Notes: generated from the letters alone by a model not told the origin. A stretch of DNA of 64,000 nt from Xanthobacter sp. YC-JY1 (GCF_021730305.1 NZ_CP032674.1:4387001-4451000), one strand, 5' to 3'. Counted from the stretch's first letter, positions 43,870-54,047 are shown. Program-made: numbers and translations.

Positions 43870-44277
43870 ATGAACGACAACCGTCCCAGCGAACTCCCGC
43901 CCGTCGTGCTCGTGGTCGAGTCCGACATTCTCGTGCGCCACGTGATCGCGGAATATCTGCGCACCTGCGGCTACGAGGTGCTGGAAGCGGCGACGGGCGC
44001 CGAGGCCGAGATCATCCTTGAGGTGGAAGCCGAGCGGGTCGAGGTGGTGCTGGCCGATGCATCCGCCACCGGCGACCGCGAGGGCTTCGCCCTGTCCCAG
44101 TGGCTGCGGGAGGCGCACCCGAAGATCGACGTGATCCTCGCCGGCTCCACCGCCATGGCGGCCGCCCACGCCACCAATCTGTGCGAAGACGGACCGGGGG
44201 TCGACAAGCCCTACCAGCCCCAGCAGATCGTCAACCGCATCAAGTGGCTGAAGTCGCGGCGCGACAAGGGGCGGTGA
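43870..44277 (+). CDS. Single-domain response regulator 2, divergent
   Basis: A second stand-alone receiver, 135 residues. It has the acidic VVESD start motif, a candidate phospho-acceptor Asp in VVLADASATGD and the conserved Lys in VDKPYQ. Helix-four residues (ILAGSTAMAAAHATNL) depart from the usual T/S-x-K spacing. The loop after the phospho-site is acidic (ATGDREG). Together with the upstream receiver it forms a pair that could compete for one kinase or act as a phosphate sink. No DNA-binding domain is seen. Confidence 0.8.
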   Translation: MNDNRPSELPPVVLVVESDILVRHVIAEYLRTCGYEVLEAATGAEAEIILEVEAERVEVVLADASATGDREGFALSQWLREAHPKIDVILAGSTAMAAAHATNLCEDGPGVDKPYQPQQIVNRIKWLKSRRDKGR

Positions 44278-44304
44278 TCCATCCAGCCACGGCGCTGAAA
44301 CGAA

Positions 44305-44329
44305 AACGGGCGGCCCAGGGCCGCCCGTT
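44305..44329. terminator. Strong hairpin between receiver 2 and RND pump genes
   Basis: AACGGGCGGCCC and GGGCCGCCCGTT form a perfect 12-bp stem around a single A, which is stable even allowing for loop constraints. It lies between convergent stop codons at 44277 and 44351, with an A-run upstream (GAAAACG). Bidirectional termination is likely. Confidence 0.65.
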
Positions 44330-44350
44330 CGCGTTTGAGGCCTGTTGTCC

Positions 44351-47300
44351 TCACTCCGCCGGAGCGGGGTGGGACGGAGGCGGCACGGCCGCCTCCTTGC
44401 GGCGGCCGATGGACCCGATCCACTGGGCAAAGACGTAGAACACCGGGGTGAACACGAGGCCGAACAACGTCACGCCGATCATGCCCGAGAACACCGCCGT
44501 GCCCAGCGCCTGCCGCAGCTCCGCGCCCGCGCCGGTGGCCCACACCAGCGGCACAACGCCGAGGATGAAGGCGAGCGAGGTCATGATGATCGGGCGCAGA
44601 CGCAGCCGCGCCGCCTCCACCGCGGCCTCGCGCCGGCCGTGCCCCTGATCCTGCAATTGCTTGGCGAATTCCACGATGAGGATCGCGTTCTTCGCCGCAA
44701 GGCCGATGAGCACGATGAATCCCACCTGGGTCAGGATGTTGTTGTCCTGCCCCCTCAGGATCACGCCGATCAGCGCCGCGACGAGGCACATGGGCACGAT
44801 GAGGATGACCGCCAACGGCAGTGTCAGGCTCTCATACTGCGCCGCCAGCACCAGGAAGACGAACACCACGCCCAGCGCGAAGGCGAAGATGGCCGTGTTG
44901 CCCGCGCGCTGCTGCTGGTAGGCGAGCGCCGTCCATTCATAGGAGAAACCCTGCGGCAGCACCTTGGCCGCCAGCTCCTGCATGATCTGGATGGCCTGGC
45001 CCTGCGAGTAGCCGGGGGCCGGGGAGCCGTCGAGCTCGGCGGTGGGATAGAGGTTGTAGCGCGGCACCCGGTAGGGACCGGAAATGTCGCGCACGGTGGT
45101 GAAGGAGCCGAGCGGCACGGTCTGCCCGTTGGCCGAGCGCACCCGGATCGAGAGCACGTCCTTGGGGTCGAGGCGGAACGGCGCGTCGGCCTGCGCCTGC
45201 ACCCGGAAGGTGCGGCCGAACAGGTTGAAATCGTTGACGTAGGACGAGCCGATATAGGTCTGCAACGCCGAGAACACGTCGGCGACGTTGACCTGGAGCA
45301 GCTGCGCCTTCTGCCGGTCGATGTCGAGGAAGAGCTGGGGCGTCGAGGTCTCGAACAAGGAGTAGACCTGCATCAGCCCCGGCGTCTGCGCCGCCGCGCC
45401 CATCATGGCGTAGGTGGCGTTGCGCAGAGCGAGGAGGCCCGCGCCGGAGCGGTCCTCCAGCATCATGCGGAAGCCGCCGGCATTGCCGATGCCCTGCACG
45501 GGCGGCGGCTGAACCACGATCATCTGCGCTTCCTGGATGGACGCCACCTTGCCGAACAGCACCTTCTGGATGGCGGCCGCCGTCTGGTCGGGATGCCCCG
45601 CGCGCGAGGTGAACGGATCAAGGATCACGAACATGGCGCCGGCGTTCGGGGCATTGGTGAAGGTGGCGCCCGAGAAGCCGGCGATGTTGACGATGTGGCC
45701 GACGCCGGGCGTGCCCAGCACGAGGTTGCCGGCGCGCTTCATCACGTCTTCCGTGCGCTGCATGGAGGCGCCCGGCGGCAACTGCGCGACGACGATGAGG
45801 TAGCCGCGATCCTGCTGCGGGATGAAGCCCTGCGGCGTTGTGGCGAACAGCCAGCCGCCGAAGCCGACGATGCCGGCGTAGACGATGAGCACGAGGGCGA
45901 CGAACCGCACGAGGCGGGCCGACATCCAGGCATAGCCGTTGCCGACCTTCTCGAAGCCCCGGTTGAACAGGCCGAAGAAGCCGACGATGGGCCGGGCGTA
46001 CCACGCCGGCTTCTCGTGCTTCGACCGGTGCGGCTTCAAGAGCAGCGCGCACATGGCCGGCGAGAGGGTCAGCGACACGAGGAGCGAGATCAGCGTCGAG
46101 CCGGCGATGGTCAGAGCGAACTGCCGATAGAACTCGCCGGAGATGCCGGTAATGAAGGCGGTGGGCACGAACACCGACGACAGCACGAGCGAGATGGCGA
46201 CCAGCGCCCCGCCCACCTCGTCCATGGTCTTGTAGGCGGCATCGCGCGGGGAGAGCCCCGCCTCGATGTTGCGCTCCACGTTCTCGACCACGACGATGGC
46301 GTCGTCCACCACGATGCCGATGGCCAGCACCAGGCCGAACAGCGACAGGTTGTTCAGCGAGAAGCCGAACAGCGCCATGACGAAGAAGGTGCCGATGAGC
46401 GAGATCGGGATGGCGAGGATGGGGATGATCGCCGCCCGCCATGTCTGCAGGAACAGGATCACCACCAGCACCACCAGCACGATGGCCTCGCCGATGGTGT
46501 GCACCACGGCGTCGACCGACTGCTGGATGAACTCGGTCGGGTTGTAATAGATCGCGTACTTCAGGCCGGCCGGGAAACCCTTGCCGATGCGGGCCATCTC
46601 CGCCACCACGGCATTGCCGGTGGCGAGCGCGTTCGAGCCCGGCCGCTGGAAGATGCCGAGATTGATGGAGATGTCCTTGTCGAGGAACGACGTGGACGCA
46701 TAGTCCTGCGCCGCGATCTCGACCCGGCCCACATCTTTGAGCCGCACCAGCGCCTGATCGGTCTGCTTGATGACGATGTCGGCGAACGCCTGGGGGTCGG
46801 AGAGCCGGCCGAGGGTGCGCACGGCGATCTGGAACGCCCGCTGGTTGGGCACCGGCGGCTGGTTCAGGATGCCCGAGGCCACCTGCACGTTCTGCGCCTT
46901 CAGCGCCTGCACCACGTCGGTGGTGGTGAGGTTCAGCGCGGAGAGCCGGTCCGGATCGAGCCAGACCTGCATCGCATATTCGCGCGAGCCGAACACCGTG
47001 ATGGAGCCGACGCCGTCGATGCGCGACAGCACGTCCTTCACCTCGATATTGGCGAAGTTCGAGATGAACAGCGGATCGCGCGAACCGTCCGGCGAATAGA
47101 GGCTGACCACCAGGAGGAGGTCGGGCGAGGCCTTTGCCGTCACCACGCCCACCTGCTGCACCTCGGCCGGCAGGCGCGGGGCGGCGATGGCGACGCGGTT
47201 CTGCACCTGCACCTGGGCGATGTCGAGATTGGTGCCGATGTCGAAGGTGACGGAGATGGAGAAGCGACCGTCCGCCGTCGAGTTCGACGACAGGTAGATC

Positions 47301-47530
47301 ATCTTCTCGACGCCGTTGATCTGCTGCTCGATGGGCGCGACCACCGTCTCGGCGACGATCTCGGCCGAGGCGCCGGGATACTGGCCGGTCACCGTGATGA
47401 CGGGCGGGGCGATGTCCGGATACTGGGCCACCGGCAGGCGCAGATAGGAGACCGCGCCGAGGATGATGACCACCACCGACACCACCGAGGCGAAGATGGG
47501 ACGGTCAATGAAGAAGTGGGAGAAGCGCAT
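44351..47530 (-). CDS. RND multidrug efflux pump inner-membrane subunit (HAE1, AcrB/MexB type)
   Basis: Proton-driven drug exporter of 1059 residues. The HAE1 layout is complete: an N-terminal helix (RPIFASVVSVVVIILGAVSYL), the first large periplasmic loop, a helix bundle with the charged proton relay (GIVVDDAIVVVENVERN, near 410), the second loop, and the C-terminal bundle (GLAAKNAILIVEFAKQ near 945). It has the typical porter-domain segment QYPDIAPPVITVTGQYPGAS. Its partner adaptor gene lies just upstream. No TolC-like gene is nearby, so the outer-membrane channel must be encoded elsewhere. The opposite strand shows a 1487-residue open frame, an artefact of codon bias. Confidence 0.95.
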   Translation of the reverse strand: MRFSHFFIDRPIFASVVSVVVIILGAVSYLRLPVAQYPDIAPPVITVTGQYPGASAEIVAETVVAPIEQQINGVEKMIYLSSNSTADGRFSISVTFDIGTNLDIAQVQVQNRVAIAAPRLPAEVQQVGVVTAKASPDLLLVVSLYSPDGSRDPLFISNFANIEVKDVLSRIDGVGSITVFGSREYAMQVWLDPDRLSALNLTTTDVVQALKAQNVQVASGILNQPPVPNQRAFQIAVRTLGRLSDPQAFADIVIKQTDQALVRLKDVGRVEIAAQDYASTSFLDKDISINLGIFQRPGSNALATGNAVVAEMARIGKGFPAGLKYAIYYNPTEFIQQSVDAVVHTIGEAIVLVVLVVILFLQTWRAAIIPILAIPISLIGTFFVMALFGFSLNNLSLFGLVLAIGIVVDDAIVVVENVERNIEAGLSPRDAAYKTMDEVGGALVAISLVLSSVFVPTAFITGISGEFYRQFALTIAGSTLISLLVSLTLSPAMCALLLKPHRSKHEKPAWYARPIVGFFGLFNRGFEKVGNGYAWMSARLVRFVALVLIVYAGIVGFGGWLFATTPQGFIPQQDRGYLIVVAQLPPGASMQRTEDVMKRAGNLVLGTPGVGHIVNIAGFSGATFTNAPNAGAMFVILDPFTSRAGHPDQTAAAIQKVLFGKVASIQEAQMIVVQPPPVQGIGNAGGFRMMLEDRSGAGLLALRNATYAMMGAAAQTPGLMQVYSLFETSTPQLFLDIDRQKAQLLQVNVADVFSALQTYIGSSYVNDFNLFGRTFRVQAQADAPFRLDPKDVLSIRVRSANGQTVPLGSFTTVRDISGPYRVPRYNLYPTAELDGSPAPGYSQGQAIQIMQELAAKVLPQGFSYEWTALAYQQQRAGNTAIFAFALGVVFVFLVLAAQYESLTLPLAVILIVPMCLVAALIGVILRGQDNNILTQVGFIVLIGLAAKNAILIVEFAKQLQDQGHGRREAAVEAARLRLRPIIMTSLAFILGVVPLVWATGAGAELRQALGTAVFSGMIGVTLFGLVFTPVFYVFAQWIGSIGRRKEAAVPPPSHPAPAE

Positions 47531-47542
47531 GATGCCGCCTCC

Positions 47543-48775
47543 TCACTTGGAGGCGGCGGAGGAGGAACCGGCAGGCGCGCCCGGCGCCCCCGCGGCCGGC
47601 GCGGCGCCGGCGACCTGCGGCGTCACGGTCACGCCGGGCCGCACGCGCATCAGGCCGTTCACCACCACCTTGTCGTCGGGGCCAAGGCCCTCACGGATCA
47701 CCCGCATGTCACCCTGCAGCGGGCCGAGGGTCACGAACTTCTGGCTGACCTTGTTGTCGGGGCCGACCACGTAGACGAACTTCTTCACCTGCTCGGTGCC
47801 GATGGCCACATCCGGCACCACCAGCGCCTGATAGGGGTCGGAGGACTGGAGCCGGATGCGGGCGAACATGCCCGGGCGGAACAGGCCGGTCTTGTTGTCG
47901 AAGATGGCACGCCCGCGGATGGTGCCGGTCTCCCGGTCGACCACGTTGTTGAGGAAGTCGAGCTTGCCCTTGTGGACGAAGTCCTTGTCATCGATGAGCT
48001 TCAGCGCGACCGGGTCACCCTTGAAGTCGGTGCCGCCCTTGCGGCGGGTGAGGCGCAGCAGCGAGGCCTCGTCGATGGTGAATTCGAAGCGGATCGGGTC
48101 GGTGGAGACGATCACGGCCAGAAGCGTGGGCGTGCCGCCCGTGCCGCCGGTGACGTAGTTGCCGACCGACACCCGACGGTCGCCGATCTGCCCGGACACC
48201 GGCGCCTTCACCTCGGTGAAGCCGAGGTCGAGCTGGGCGGAGCGGACCTGCGCTTCTTGCGACTGCACGATGGCGGCGGCGGTGCGCTCGGCCTGGGTGC
48301 GCTGATCGAAGGCCTGCTTGGAGATGGCGTTGGAGGTCTTGTCCTCCAGCAGCGTACGGGCGCGCTCAAGGTCCGCCTTGGTGAAGTCGAGATTGGCTTT
48401 GGCCTGGGCGAGATTGGCCTGGGCCTGATCCACCGCGATCTTGAACGGGCGCTGGTCGATGGTGAAGAGCACGTCGCCCTCCTTCACCAACTGGCCGTCG
48501 ACGAAATCGATCTTGTCCAGATAGCCGGAGACGCGGGCACGCACGTTCACTTCGTCGATGGCGACGAAGCGGCCGACATATTCGTCGGTGTCGGTGACGT
48601 TCGCGGAGGTCGGGGTCGCCACCGTCACCTGGGGCGGCGGGGGGGCACCCTGCTGCTGCGCAGTGGGCTGGCCGCAGCCGGCAAGCGCCAGCGCGAGTGC
48701 GAGCACCGGAACGGCCGCAGCGGCGGAAGCGAAATGGCTGGCAACGGAAAGACGCGGGGCAGGCGACATGGGCAT
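47543..48775 (-). CDS. RND efflux periplasmic adaptor lipoprotein (AcrA/MexA type)
   Basis: Membrane fusion protein of 410 residues linking the pump to an outer channel. It has a lipobox ALALAGCGQ (Cys near 34), a biotinyl-lipoyl hairpin with long helices (QANLAQAKANLDFTKADLERARTLL), and the beta-barrel domain from about 190 (APVSGQIGDRRVSVGNYV). The C-terminal tail is Ala/Pro-rich. Start 48775 is chosen with GGAG upstream; 48769 is equally near. It precedes the pump gene by 12 bp, and a 169-bp AT-richer promoter region lies upstream. Confidence 0.93.
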   Translation of the reverse strand: MPMSPAPRLSVASHFASAAAAVPVLALALALAGCGQPTAQQQGAPPPPQVTVATPTSANVTDTDEYVGRFVAIDEVNVRARVSGYLDKIDFVDGQLVKEGDVLFTIDQRPFKIAVDQAQANLAQAKANLDFTKADLERARTLLEDKTSNAISKQAFDQRTQAERTAAAIVQSQEAQVRSAQLDLGFTEVKAPVSGQIGDRRVSVGNYVTGGTGGTPTLLAVIVSTDPIRFEFTIDEASLLRLTRRKGGTDFKGDPVALKLIDDKDFVHKGKLDFLNNVVDRETGTIRGRAIFDNKTGLFRPGMFARIRLQSSDPYQALVVPDVAIGTEQVKKFVYVVGPDNKVSQKFVTLGPLQGDMRVIREGLGPDDKVVVNGLMRVRPGVTVTPQVAGAAPAAGAPGAPAGSSSAASK

Positions 48776-48944
48776 CCGGCTCCTCGACGGACGGGTGTCC
48801 GCGCATGATCTTTTTCGGAGAAGGTTCGGCACCTCCCGCAACCGATGAGCCGAGACCGGAAAATCGGCGGATCGATAGCACAGCGCGGGTGCGATGCAAA
48901 ATAGCAGATTTGCGGAATGTCAAATTTGGAAGGCTTCCGAGGCC

Positions 48945-50504
48945 TCAGGCCGCGGGCGGTAGCGGCGGAGGCGCCCGCCGTCCGATCACACCGGCGATAA
49001 AGCCCCGGCCAAGCAGCAGCCATAGTCCGGCGAGATAGGCGGCGCCTCCCCCCAGCACCACCAGCGCCAGCATCAGCTCGTCGCGCGCGCCCATCCCCCC
49101 GGGCAGGATCGCCGATGCCGCGGCCTGCGCCCCGACGAGCGCGGCGCCCACCACCACCAGCAGCCCCACGAGCCGTACCAGATGCCCGCCGAGGGCCGCA
49201 TCGCCCACCGGATAGCCCCGGCGTACGGCGAACAGCACGAGCAGACCCACATTGATCCAGCCGCCCACCGCCGTGGCGAAGGCGAGGCCCACCTGGGCGA
49301 AGCTGCCCATGAGCGCGAACTTGAGCGCCACGTTGAGCGTGACCGCGGACAAGGAGGCGATCATCGGCGTCTTGGTGTCGCCGCGGGCGTTGAACGGGGC
49401 GATGAAGGCGCGCACCACCACGAAGGCGAGAAGGCCGACGCCGTAGGCGCGCAGGGTTGCCGCCGCATCCGCCGCATCTGCCGCCGTGAAGGCGCCGCGG
49501 GCGAACAGCGCCCGCATGGTCAGGTCCGGCACGAGAAGCGCGGCGGCGACGAACGGAATGGCGAGAAGCGCCGCCAGCTCGATGGAGCGCGCCTGGGCGT
49601 GGGCCGCCCCGGCATCGTCCTTCGCCGCGAGGCGCCGCGACATTTCCGGCAGCAGCACGGTGCCGACCGCGATGCCGACCACGCCGATGGGCAGCTGGTT
49701 GATCCGGTCCGCATAATAGAGCGCGGAGAGCGCGCCCACCGGCAGGAAGGTGGCGATGATGGTGTCGGCGAAGAGGGCGATCTGCACCCCGGCCGAACCG
49801 ATGATGGCCGGCCCCAGCGCCTTGAGGAACTGCCGCGTGCCCGGATCAAGCTTCGGCCGGGCGAAGCGCAGCCCGAGGCCGTGCCGCTCCGCATCCACGC
49901 CCACGACGAACAACTGCGCCACGCCCGAAATCAGCACGCCCCAGGCCGCCGCATGGCCGGCCGTCGGGAACAAAGCGGCGCAGAGCAGGGTGCTGACCAT
50001 GCAAACATTGAGCAGGATGGGGGCGGCGGCGGCCACGGCGAAGCGGTCGGAGGCATTGAGCGCGCCCGTCACCAGCGTCGCGATGGAGATGAGCGCCAGA
50101 TAGGGGAAGGTGATGCGGGTGAGCGTCACCGCGAGGTTGAAGCGCGCGCCATCCTCCGCGAGGCCCGGGGCCAGCAGCGAGACGAATTGCGGCGTGAAGC
50201 CCAGCGCTAGCGCCAGCAGCACGGCATGCACCAGCGTCATGGCGGTGAGGATTTCGTCGGCGAACCCGCGCGCCACGGGCACGCCGTCCTGCTCCCTGAG
50301 CCGGGCATAGGTGGGCACGAAGGCGGCGTTGAACGCACCCTCGGCGAAGATGGCGCGGAAATGGTTCGGCAGCCGGAAAGCGATGAGGAAGGCGTCAGCC
50401 ACCGGGCCGGCACCAAGCACGGCCGCCATCACCACGTCGCGGATGAAGCCGGCGAGACGGGAGAGCAGCGTCAGGCCGCCGACGGAAAGGATATTTCGGA
50501 ACAT
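48945..50504 (-). CDS. murJ: Lipid II flippase MurJ (MviN)
   Basis: Essential flippase that moves lipid II across the inner membrane. The 519-residue protein has about 14 hydrophobic helices and the MurJ start LSVGGLTLLSRLAGFIRDVVMAAVLGAG in pieces, with the conserved Arg residues of the central cavity (SRLAGFIRD; FRLPNHFRAIFAEGAFNAAFVP in part). The last helix and tail are Leu/Gly-rich. It is on the minus strand upstream of the efflux operon. Confidence 0.94.
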   Translation of the reverse strand: MFRNILSVGGLTLLSRLAGFIRDVVMAAVLGAGPVADAFLIAFRLPNHFRAIFAEGAFNAAFVPTYARLREQDGVPVARGFADEILTAMTLVHAVLLALALGFTPQFVSLLAPGLAEDGARFNLAVTLTRITFPYLALISIATLVTGALNASDRFAVAAAAPILLNVCMVSTLLCAALFPTAGHAAAWGVLISGVAQLFVVGVDAERHGLGLRFARPKLDPGTRQFLKALGPAIIGSAGVQIALFADTIIATFLPVGALSALYYADRINQLPIGVVGIAVGTVLLPEMSRRLAAKDDAGAAHAQARSIELAALLAIPFVAAALLVPDLTMRALFARGAFTAADAADAAATLRAYGVGLLAFVVVRAFIAPFNARGDTKTPMIASLSAVTLNVALKFALMGSFAQVGLAFATAVGGWINVGLLVLFAVRRGYPVGDAALGGHLVRLVGLLVVVGAALVGAQAAASAILPGGMGARDELMLALVVLGGGAAYLAGLWLLLGRGFIAGVIGRRAPPPLPPAA

Positions 50505-50576
50505 GGGGTGCGGGCGGCCGGCGGTCTGGCGAAAGGGTGGCCGGACCCTAATGGCCCGCGCGCGGCAAGGAAAGCC

Positions 50577-51032
50577 TCACCCGCCGAGGCGGGCCTTCAG
50601 CTTAAACGGGGCCATGCCTTCGCGGGCGAGTTCGTCGGCGCGCTCGTTTTCGGCGTGGCCGGCGTGGCCCTTCACCCAGTGCCAGCGAATCTCGTGGCGC
50701 TTGAGCGCCTCGTCGAGGCGCTCCCACAGGTCCTGGTTCTTCACCGGCTTCTTGTCGGCGGTGCGCCAGCCGTTGCGCTTCCAGCCGTGCATCCACTTGG
50801 TGACGCCGTTCTTCAGATATTCGCTGTCCGTGTGCAGATCGACCGCGCACGGCTCCTTGAGGGCCTCAAGGGCCGAAATGGCGCCCATCAGCTCCATGCG
50901 GTTGTTGGTGGTCAGCACCTCGCCGCCGCAGAGCGGCTTCTCGTGGGCGCCGAAGCGCAGCAGCGCGCCCCAACCGCCGGGGCCGGGATTGCCGGAGCAG
51001 GCCCCGTCGGTGAAAATCTCCACGGACTTCAT
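50577..51032 (-). CDS. rnhA: Ribonuclease HI
   Basis: Cleaves the RNA of RNA-DNA hybrids. The 151-residue protein has the catalytic Asp in [20 protein letters not shown], Glu in [13 protein letters not shown], Asp in [12 protein letters not shown] and the last Asp in [11 protein letters not shown]. It overlaps the thrB gene start region by 4 nt, and the ispH-thrB-rnhA order is conserved in alphaproteobacteria. Confidence 0.97.
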   Translation of the reverse strand: MKSVEIFTDGACSGNPGPGGWGALLRFGAHEKPLCGGEVLTTNNRMELMGAISALEALKEPCAVDLHTDSEYLKNGVTKWMHGWKRNGWRTADKKPVKNQDLWERLDEALKRHEIRWHWVKGHAGHAENERADELAREGMAPFKLKARLGG

Positions 51033-51994
51033 GCAGCGAGACCGTAATCCTGCGCCCGCTCCACCGCCTGGTGGAAGCGCAGCTTTTTGAGATATTCCAG
51101 CGGGTCCTTGGGCCGCACCAGCGCCCCCTCCGGCACGTTCAGCCAGTCCACGAGGCGAGTCAGCAGGAAGCGTAGCGCCGCACCGCGGGCGAGGCGCGGC
51201 AGGGCCGCCTTCTCATCCTCCGACAGGGGCCGCACGGCCTCATAGCCGGCGAGCAGCGCCCTTCCCTTGGTGACGTTGTAGGCGCCATCCGCCTCGAAGC
51301 ACCAGGCGTTCAGGCAGATGGCCACGTCGTAGGCGAGGAAGTCGGTGCAGGCGAAATAGAAGTCGATGATCCCCGAGAGCTGGTCGTCGAGGAAGAAGGC
51401 GTTGTCCGGGAAGAGATCGGCATGGATCACGCCCGAGGGTAGGTCCTGCGGCCAGTTCGCCTCCAGCACGGCTAGCTCGGCCGCGACCGCTCCGGAGAGG
51501 CCCGGAGCCACCGTGTCCGCCGCGGCGCCGGCCGCCTCGAACAGCGGCCGCCAGCCGGCGACGGAGAGCGCATTGGCCCGCTTCAGCGGAAAATCCGCTC
51601 CGGCGAGATGCAACTGGGCAAGGCCCCGCCCAAGCTCCGCGCAATGGTGGGCCGTTGGCCGGCGCACCGAGACGCCCGGCAGGAACGTGACCATCGCCGC
51701 CGGCCGCCCCGCAACTTCCGCGAGGATCGCGCCGGACCGCGCCGCCACCGGCTCGGGGCAGGACAGGCCGCGCGCGGCGAGGTGCTGCATGAGGCCGACG
51801 AAGAACGGCAGGTCCTCGCGCCGCACCCGCTTCTCGTAGAGCGTGAGGATGTAGCTTCCCGTCGTGGTCTGGACCAGGAAGTTGGAATTCTCCACGCCCT
51901 CGGCGATGCCGTGGAAGGAAGTGAGGGAGCCGATGTCGTAGCCCGAGAGGAAAGCCTCCAGCTCAACCGGCGCCACATCCGTATAGACCGCCAC
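51029..51994 (-). CDS. thrB: Homoserine kinase (ThrB, APH-like type)
   Basis: Phosphorylates homoserine in threonine synthesis. The 321-residue protein belongs to the choline-kinase/APH-like ThrB of alphaproteobacteria, with the catalytic-loop [20 protein letters not shown] near 190-209 and the metal-binding [24 protein letters not shown] in pieces. The N-terminal [17 protein letters not shown] is family-typical. It ends 4 nt inside rnhA and lies 3 bp after ispH. Confidence 0.95.
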   Translation of the reverse strand: MAVYTDVAPVELEAFLSGYDIGSLTSFHGIAEGVENSNFLVQTTTGSYILTLYEKRVRREDLPFFVGLMQHLAARGLSCPEPVAARSGAILAEVAGRPAAMVTFLPGVSVRRPTAHHCAELGRGLAQLHLAGADFPLKRANALSVAGWRPLFEAAGAAADTVAPGLSGAVAAELAVLEANWPQDLPSGVIHADLFPDNAFFLDDQLSGIIDFYFACTDFLAYDVAICLNAWCFEADGAYNVTKGRALLAGYEAVRPLSEDEKAALPRLARGAALRFLLTRLVDWLNVPEGALVRPKDPLEYLKKLRFHQAVERAQDYGLAA

Positions 51995-51997
51995 GCT

Positions 51998-52999
51998 CTA
52001 CTCCGCCGCCGCATCCGGCCGCAGCACGCGCGGCAAGGGGAAAAAGACGTCTTCCTCCGTGGAGGTCACGGTCTCCACGCGCACGTCGTAGCGCGCGGCG
52101 AAGGCGTCGATGATCTCCTCCACCAGCACTTCCGGGGCCGAGGCGCCGGCGGTGACGCCGAGGCTGGACAGGCCCGAGAACACCGACCAGTCAATGTCCG
52201 CCGCCCGCTGAACCAAGGCGGCACGGGGGCAGCCCGCCCGTTCTGCCGCCTCGCGCAGGCGCTGGGAATTGGAGGAATTGGGCGCACCCACCACGATCAG
52301 CGCGTCCACCTTCGGCGCGATGACCTTTACGGCCTCCTGCCGGTTGGTGGTGGCGTAGCAGATGTCTTCCTTGTGCGGCTCGGCGAGCTTGGGGAAGCGC
52401 CGGCGCAGGATGGCCACCAACTCCGCCGTGTCGTCCAGCGACAGGGTGGTCTGCGTCACATAGGCGAGGTTTTCAGCGTCCGGCGGCGTCACCCGCTCGG
52501 CCTCATCGGCCGTCTCGATCAGGGTGAAGGCGCCATCCGGCAGCTGGCCGATGGTGCCCACAACCTCGGGATGGCCCTTGTGGCCGATGAGGAGGATGTG
52601 GCGGCCGCGCTTGAAGTGCACCTGCGCCTCGCGGTGCACCTTGGTGACCAACGGGCAGGTGGCGTCGATGGCGAAGAGGTTGCGGCCGGCGGCCGCCTCC
52701 GGCACCGACTTCGGCACGCCATGGGCGGAGAAGATGACCGGTGCGGTGGTATCCGGCACCTCGTCCAGCTCCTCGACGAAGATGGCGCCCTTCCGCTTCA
52801 GGTCTTCCACGACATATTTGTTGTGCACGATCTCGTGCCGCACATAGACCGGCGCACCGTAGAGCTTGAGCGCCTGCTCCACGGCATCGATGGCGCGCAC
52901 GACGCCGGCGCAGAAGCCGCGCGGCGCCGCGAGCAGGACTTTCAGCGCGGGCTTTTCGGCGGGCGCGGCACGGTCGGGCACGATCGGGGTGTCGGACAT
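51998..52999 (-). CDS. ispH: 4-hydroxy-3-methylbut-2-enyl diphosphate reductase (IspH)
   Basis: Last step of the MEP isoprenoid pathway, a 4Fe-4S enzyme of 333 residues. The three cluster cysteines are seen in [24 protein letters not shown] and GCPRAALV, and the substrate Glu in the motif [10 protein letters not shown] region (the Thr is conserved). The ATG 52999 begins MSDTPIVP; the longer frame from 53065 is rejected. It heads the ispH-thrB-rnhA run and is divergent from trcR. Confidence 0.95.
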   Translation of the reverse strand: MSDTPIVPDRAAPAEKPALKVLLAAPRGFCAGVVRAIDAVEQALKLYGAPVYVRHEIVHNKYVVEDLKRKGAIFVEELDEVPDTTAPVIFSAHGVPKSVPEAAAGRNLFAIDATCPLVTKVHREAQVHFKRGRHILLIGHKGHPEVVGTIGQLPDGAFTLIETADEAERVTPPDAENLAYVTQTTLSLDDTAELVAILRRRFPKLAEPHKEDICYATTNRQEAVKVIAPKVDALIVVGAPNSSNSQRLREAAERAGCPRAALVQRAADIDWSVFSGLSSLGVTAGASAPEVLVEEIIDAFAARYDVRVETVTSTEEDVFFPLPRVLRPDAAAE

Positions 53000-53073
53000 G
53001 GCGCGAATTGGCGACCTCCTTGGGCCGGTGTCAAGCTTCGGCGGCGATTTCCGAGCCGACAGCATTGCGGGAA

Positions 53074-53102
53074 TTGCAACTTGTGACCGGCCCGCTTATG
53101 TT
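53074..53102 (+). promoter_or_regulatory. Candidate sigma-70 promoter for trcR
   Basis: TTGCAA (53074-53079) and TATGTT (53097-53102) are spaced by 17 bp in the divergent ispH/trcR region. Transcription would begin near 53109, leaving a leader of about 145 nt before trcR. Confidence 0.4.
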
Positions 53103-53252
53103 GGCGCCATCCCGGACACATGCGATGCATTCCGCGGTCCGCCCCGAAAGGTGGGGTGGCCAGGCGAAGACGCATATGCCCGACGCATTCTTTCATGACC
53201 GGCACGTCCCACCCCGACGGGCCCGATAGACCAACAAGCCCAAGAGGCCGTC

Positions 53253-53957
53253 ATGTCGAACGTACCTTTGATGCCCAAGGCCACCGCCGTCTGGCTCGTG
53301 GACAATACGGCGCTCTCCTTCGAGCAGATCGGCGACTTCTGCAAGCTGCACCCGCTTGAGGTGAAGGGCATCGCCGACGGCGAGGTGGCGCAGGGGATCA
53401 AGGGGCTCGACCCCATCTCGACCGGCCAGCTGTCCCGCGACGAAATCACCCTCGCGGAGAAGGACCACAACCGCCGGCTGCGCCTGCTCGACCCCAAGGT
53501 GCGCCTGCCCGAGCAGAAGAAGCGCCGCGGCCCGCGCTACACCCCGGTGTCGCGCCGCCATGACCGACCCAACGCCATCCTCTGGCTGCTGCGCAACCAT
53601 GCGGAGCTGAAGGACGCGCAGATCATCCGCCTGGTCGGCACCACCAAGGCGACGATCCAGTCCATCCGTGACCGGTCCCACTGGAACTCGCCCCAGCTCT
53701 CGCCCATGGACCCGGTGACGCTCGGCCTGTGCAGCCAGATCGACCTCGATTTGGAAGTCCAGCGCGCCGCCAAGGACCGTCCGGCCGTCGTCGGCCAGGA
53801 AGACCGCGGCGCCACCCTGCTGCCGGCGGATGTCACCACCGGTCACGACGAACACGAGGACGAAGCGCCGAAGGGCCGCGAGAGCCTCGATCTCGAGACC
53901 GTGTTCGCCAAGCTCGGCGGTTCGAAGAAGAACGAGGCCGAGGACGACGAGGACTGA
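53253..53957 (+). CDS. trcR: Cell-cycle transcriptional regulator TrcR (DUF1013)
   Basis: Small alphaproteobacterial regulator of the DUF1013/TrcR group, linked in Caulobacter to RNA polymerase and cell-cycle expression. The 234-residue protein has a conserved N-terminal part (MPKATAVWLVDNTALSFEQIGDFCKLHPLEVKGIADGEVAQ, in pieces), a basic middle (EQKKRRGPRYTPVSRRHDRPNAILWLL) and an HTH-like core (IIRLVGTTKATIQSIRDRSHWN). It ends in an acidic low-complexity tail. It is followed by a strong terminator. Confidence 0.93.
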   Translation: MSNVPLMPKATAVWLVDNTALSFEQIGDFCKLHPLEVKGIADGEVAQGIKGLDPISTGQLSRDEITLAEKDHNRRLRLLDPKVRLPEQKKRRGPRYTPVSRRHDRPNAILWLLRNHAELKDAQIIRLVGTTKATIQSIRDRSHWNSPQLSPMDPVTLGLCSQIDLDLEVQRAAKDRPAVVGQEDRGATLLPADVTTGHDEHEDEAPKGRESLDLETVFAKLGGSKKNEAEDDED

Positions 53958-53987
53958 AGCCTCGCCTCCTCTGCACCATTGGAAACG

Positions 53988-54018
53988 AAAATGCCCCGGC
54001 TTCGGCCGGGGCATTTTT
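53988..54018. terminator. Strong bidirectional terminator after trcR
   Basis: AAAATGCCCCGGC and GCCGGGGCATTTTT form a 13-bp stem with a TTCG tetraloop, flanked by A-run and T-run. It sits between the convergent trcR and universal-stress genes and should stop both. Confidence 0.93.
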
Positions 54019-54047
54019 GTTTCGGGACCGTCCAAACTGGAGCGCCC

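Noticed and set aside
44345-48808. A 1487-codon open frame on the plus strand opposite the RND efflux genes
   Set aside because: It is antisense to two clear genes, has no recognisable domain, and its His/Arg/Asp-rich composition is the typical shadow of high-GC coding DNA.
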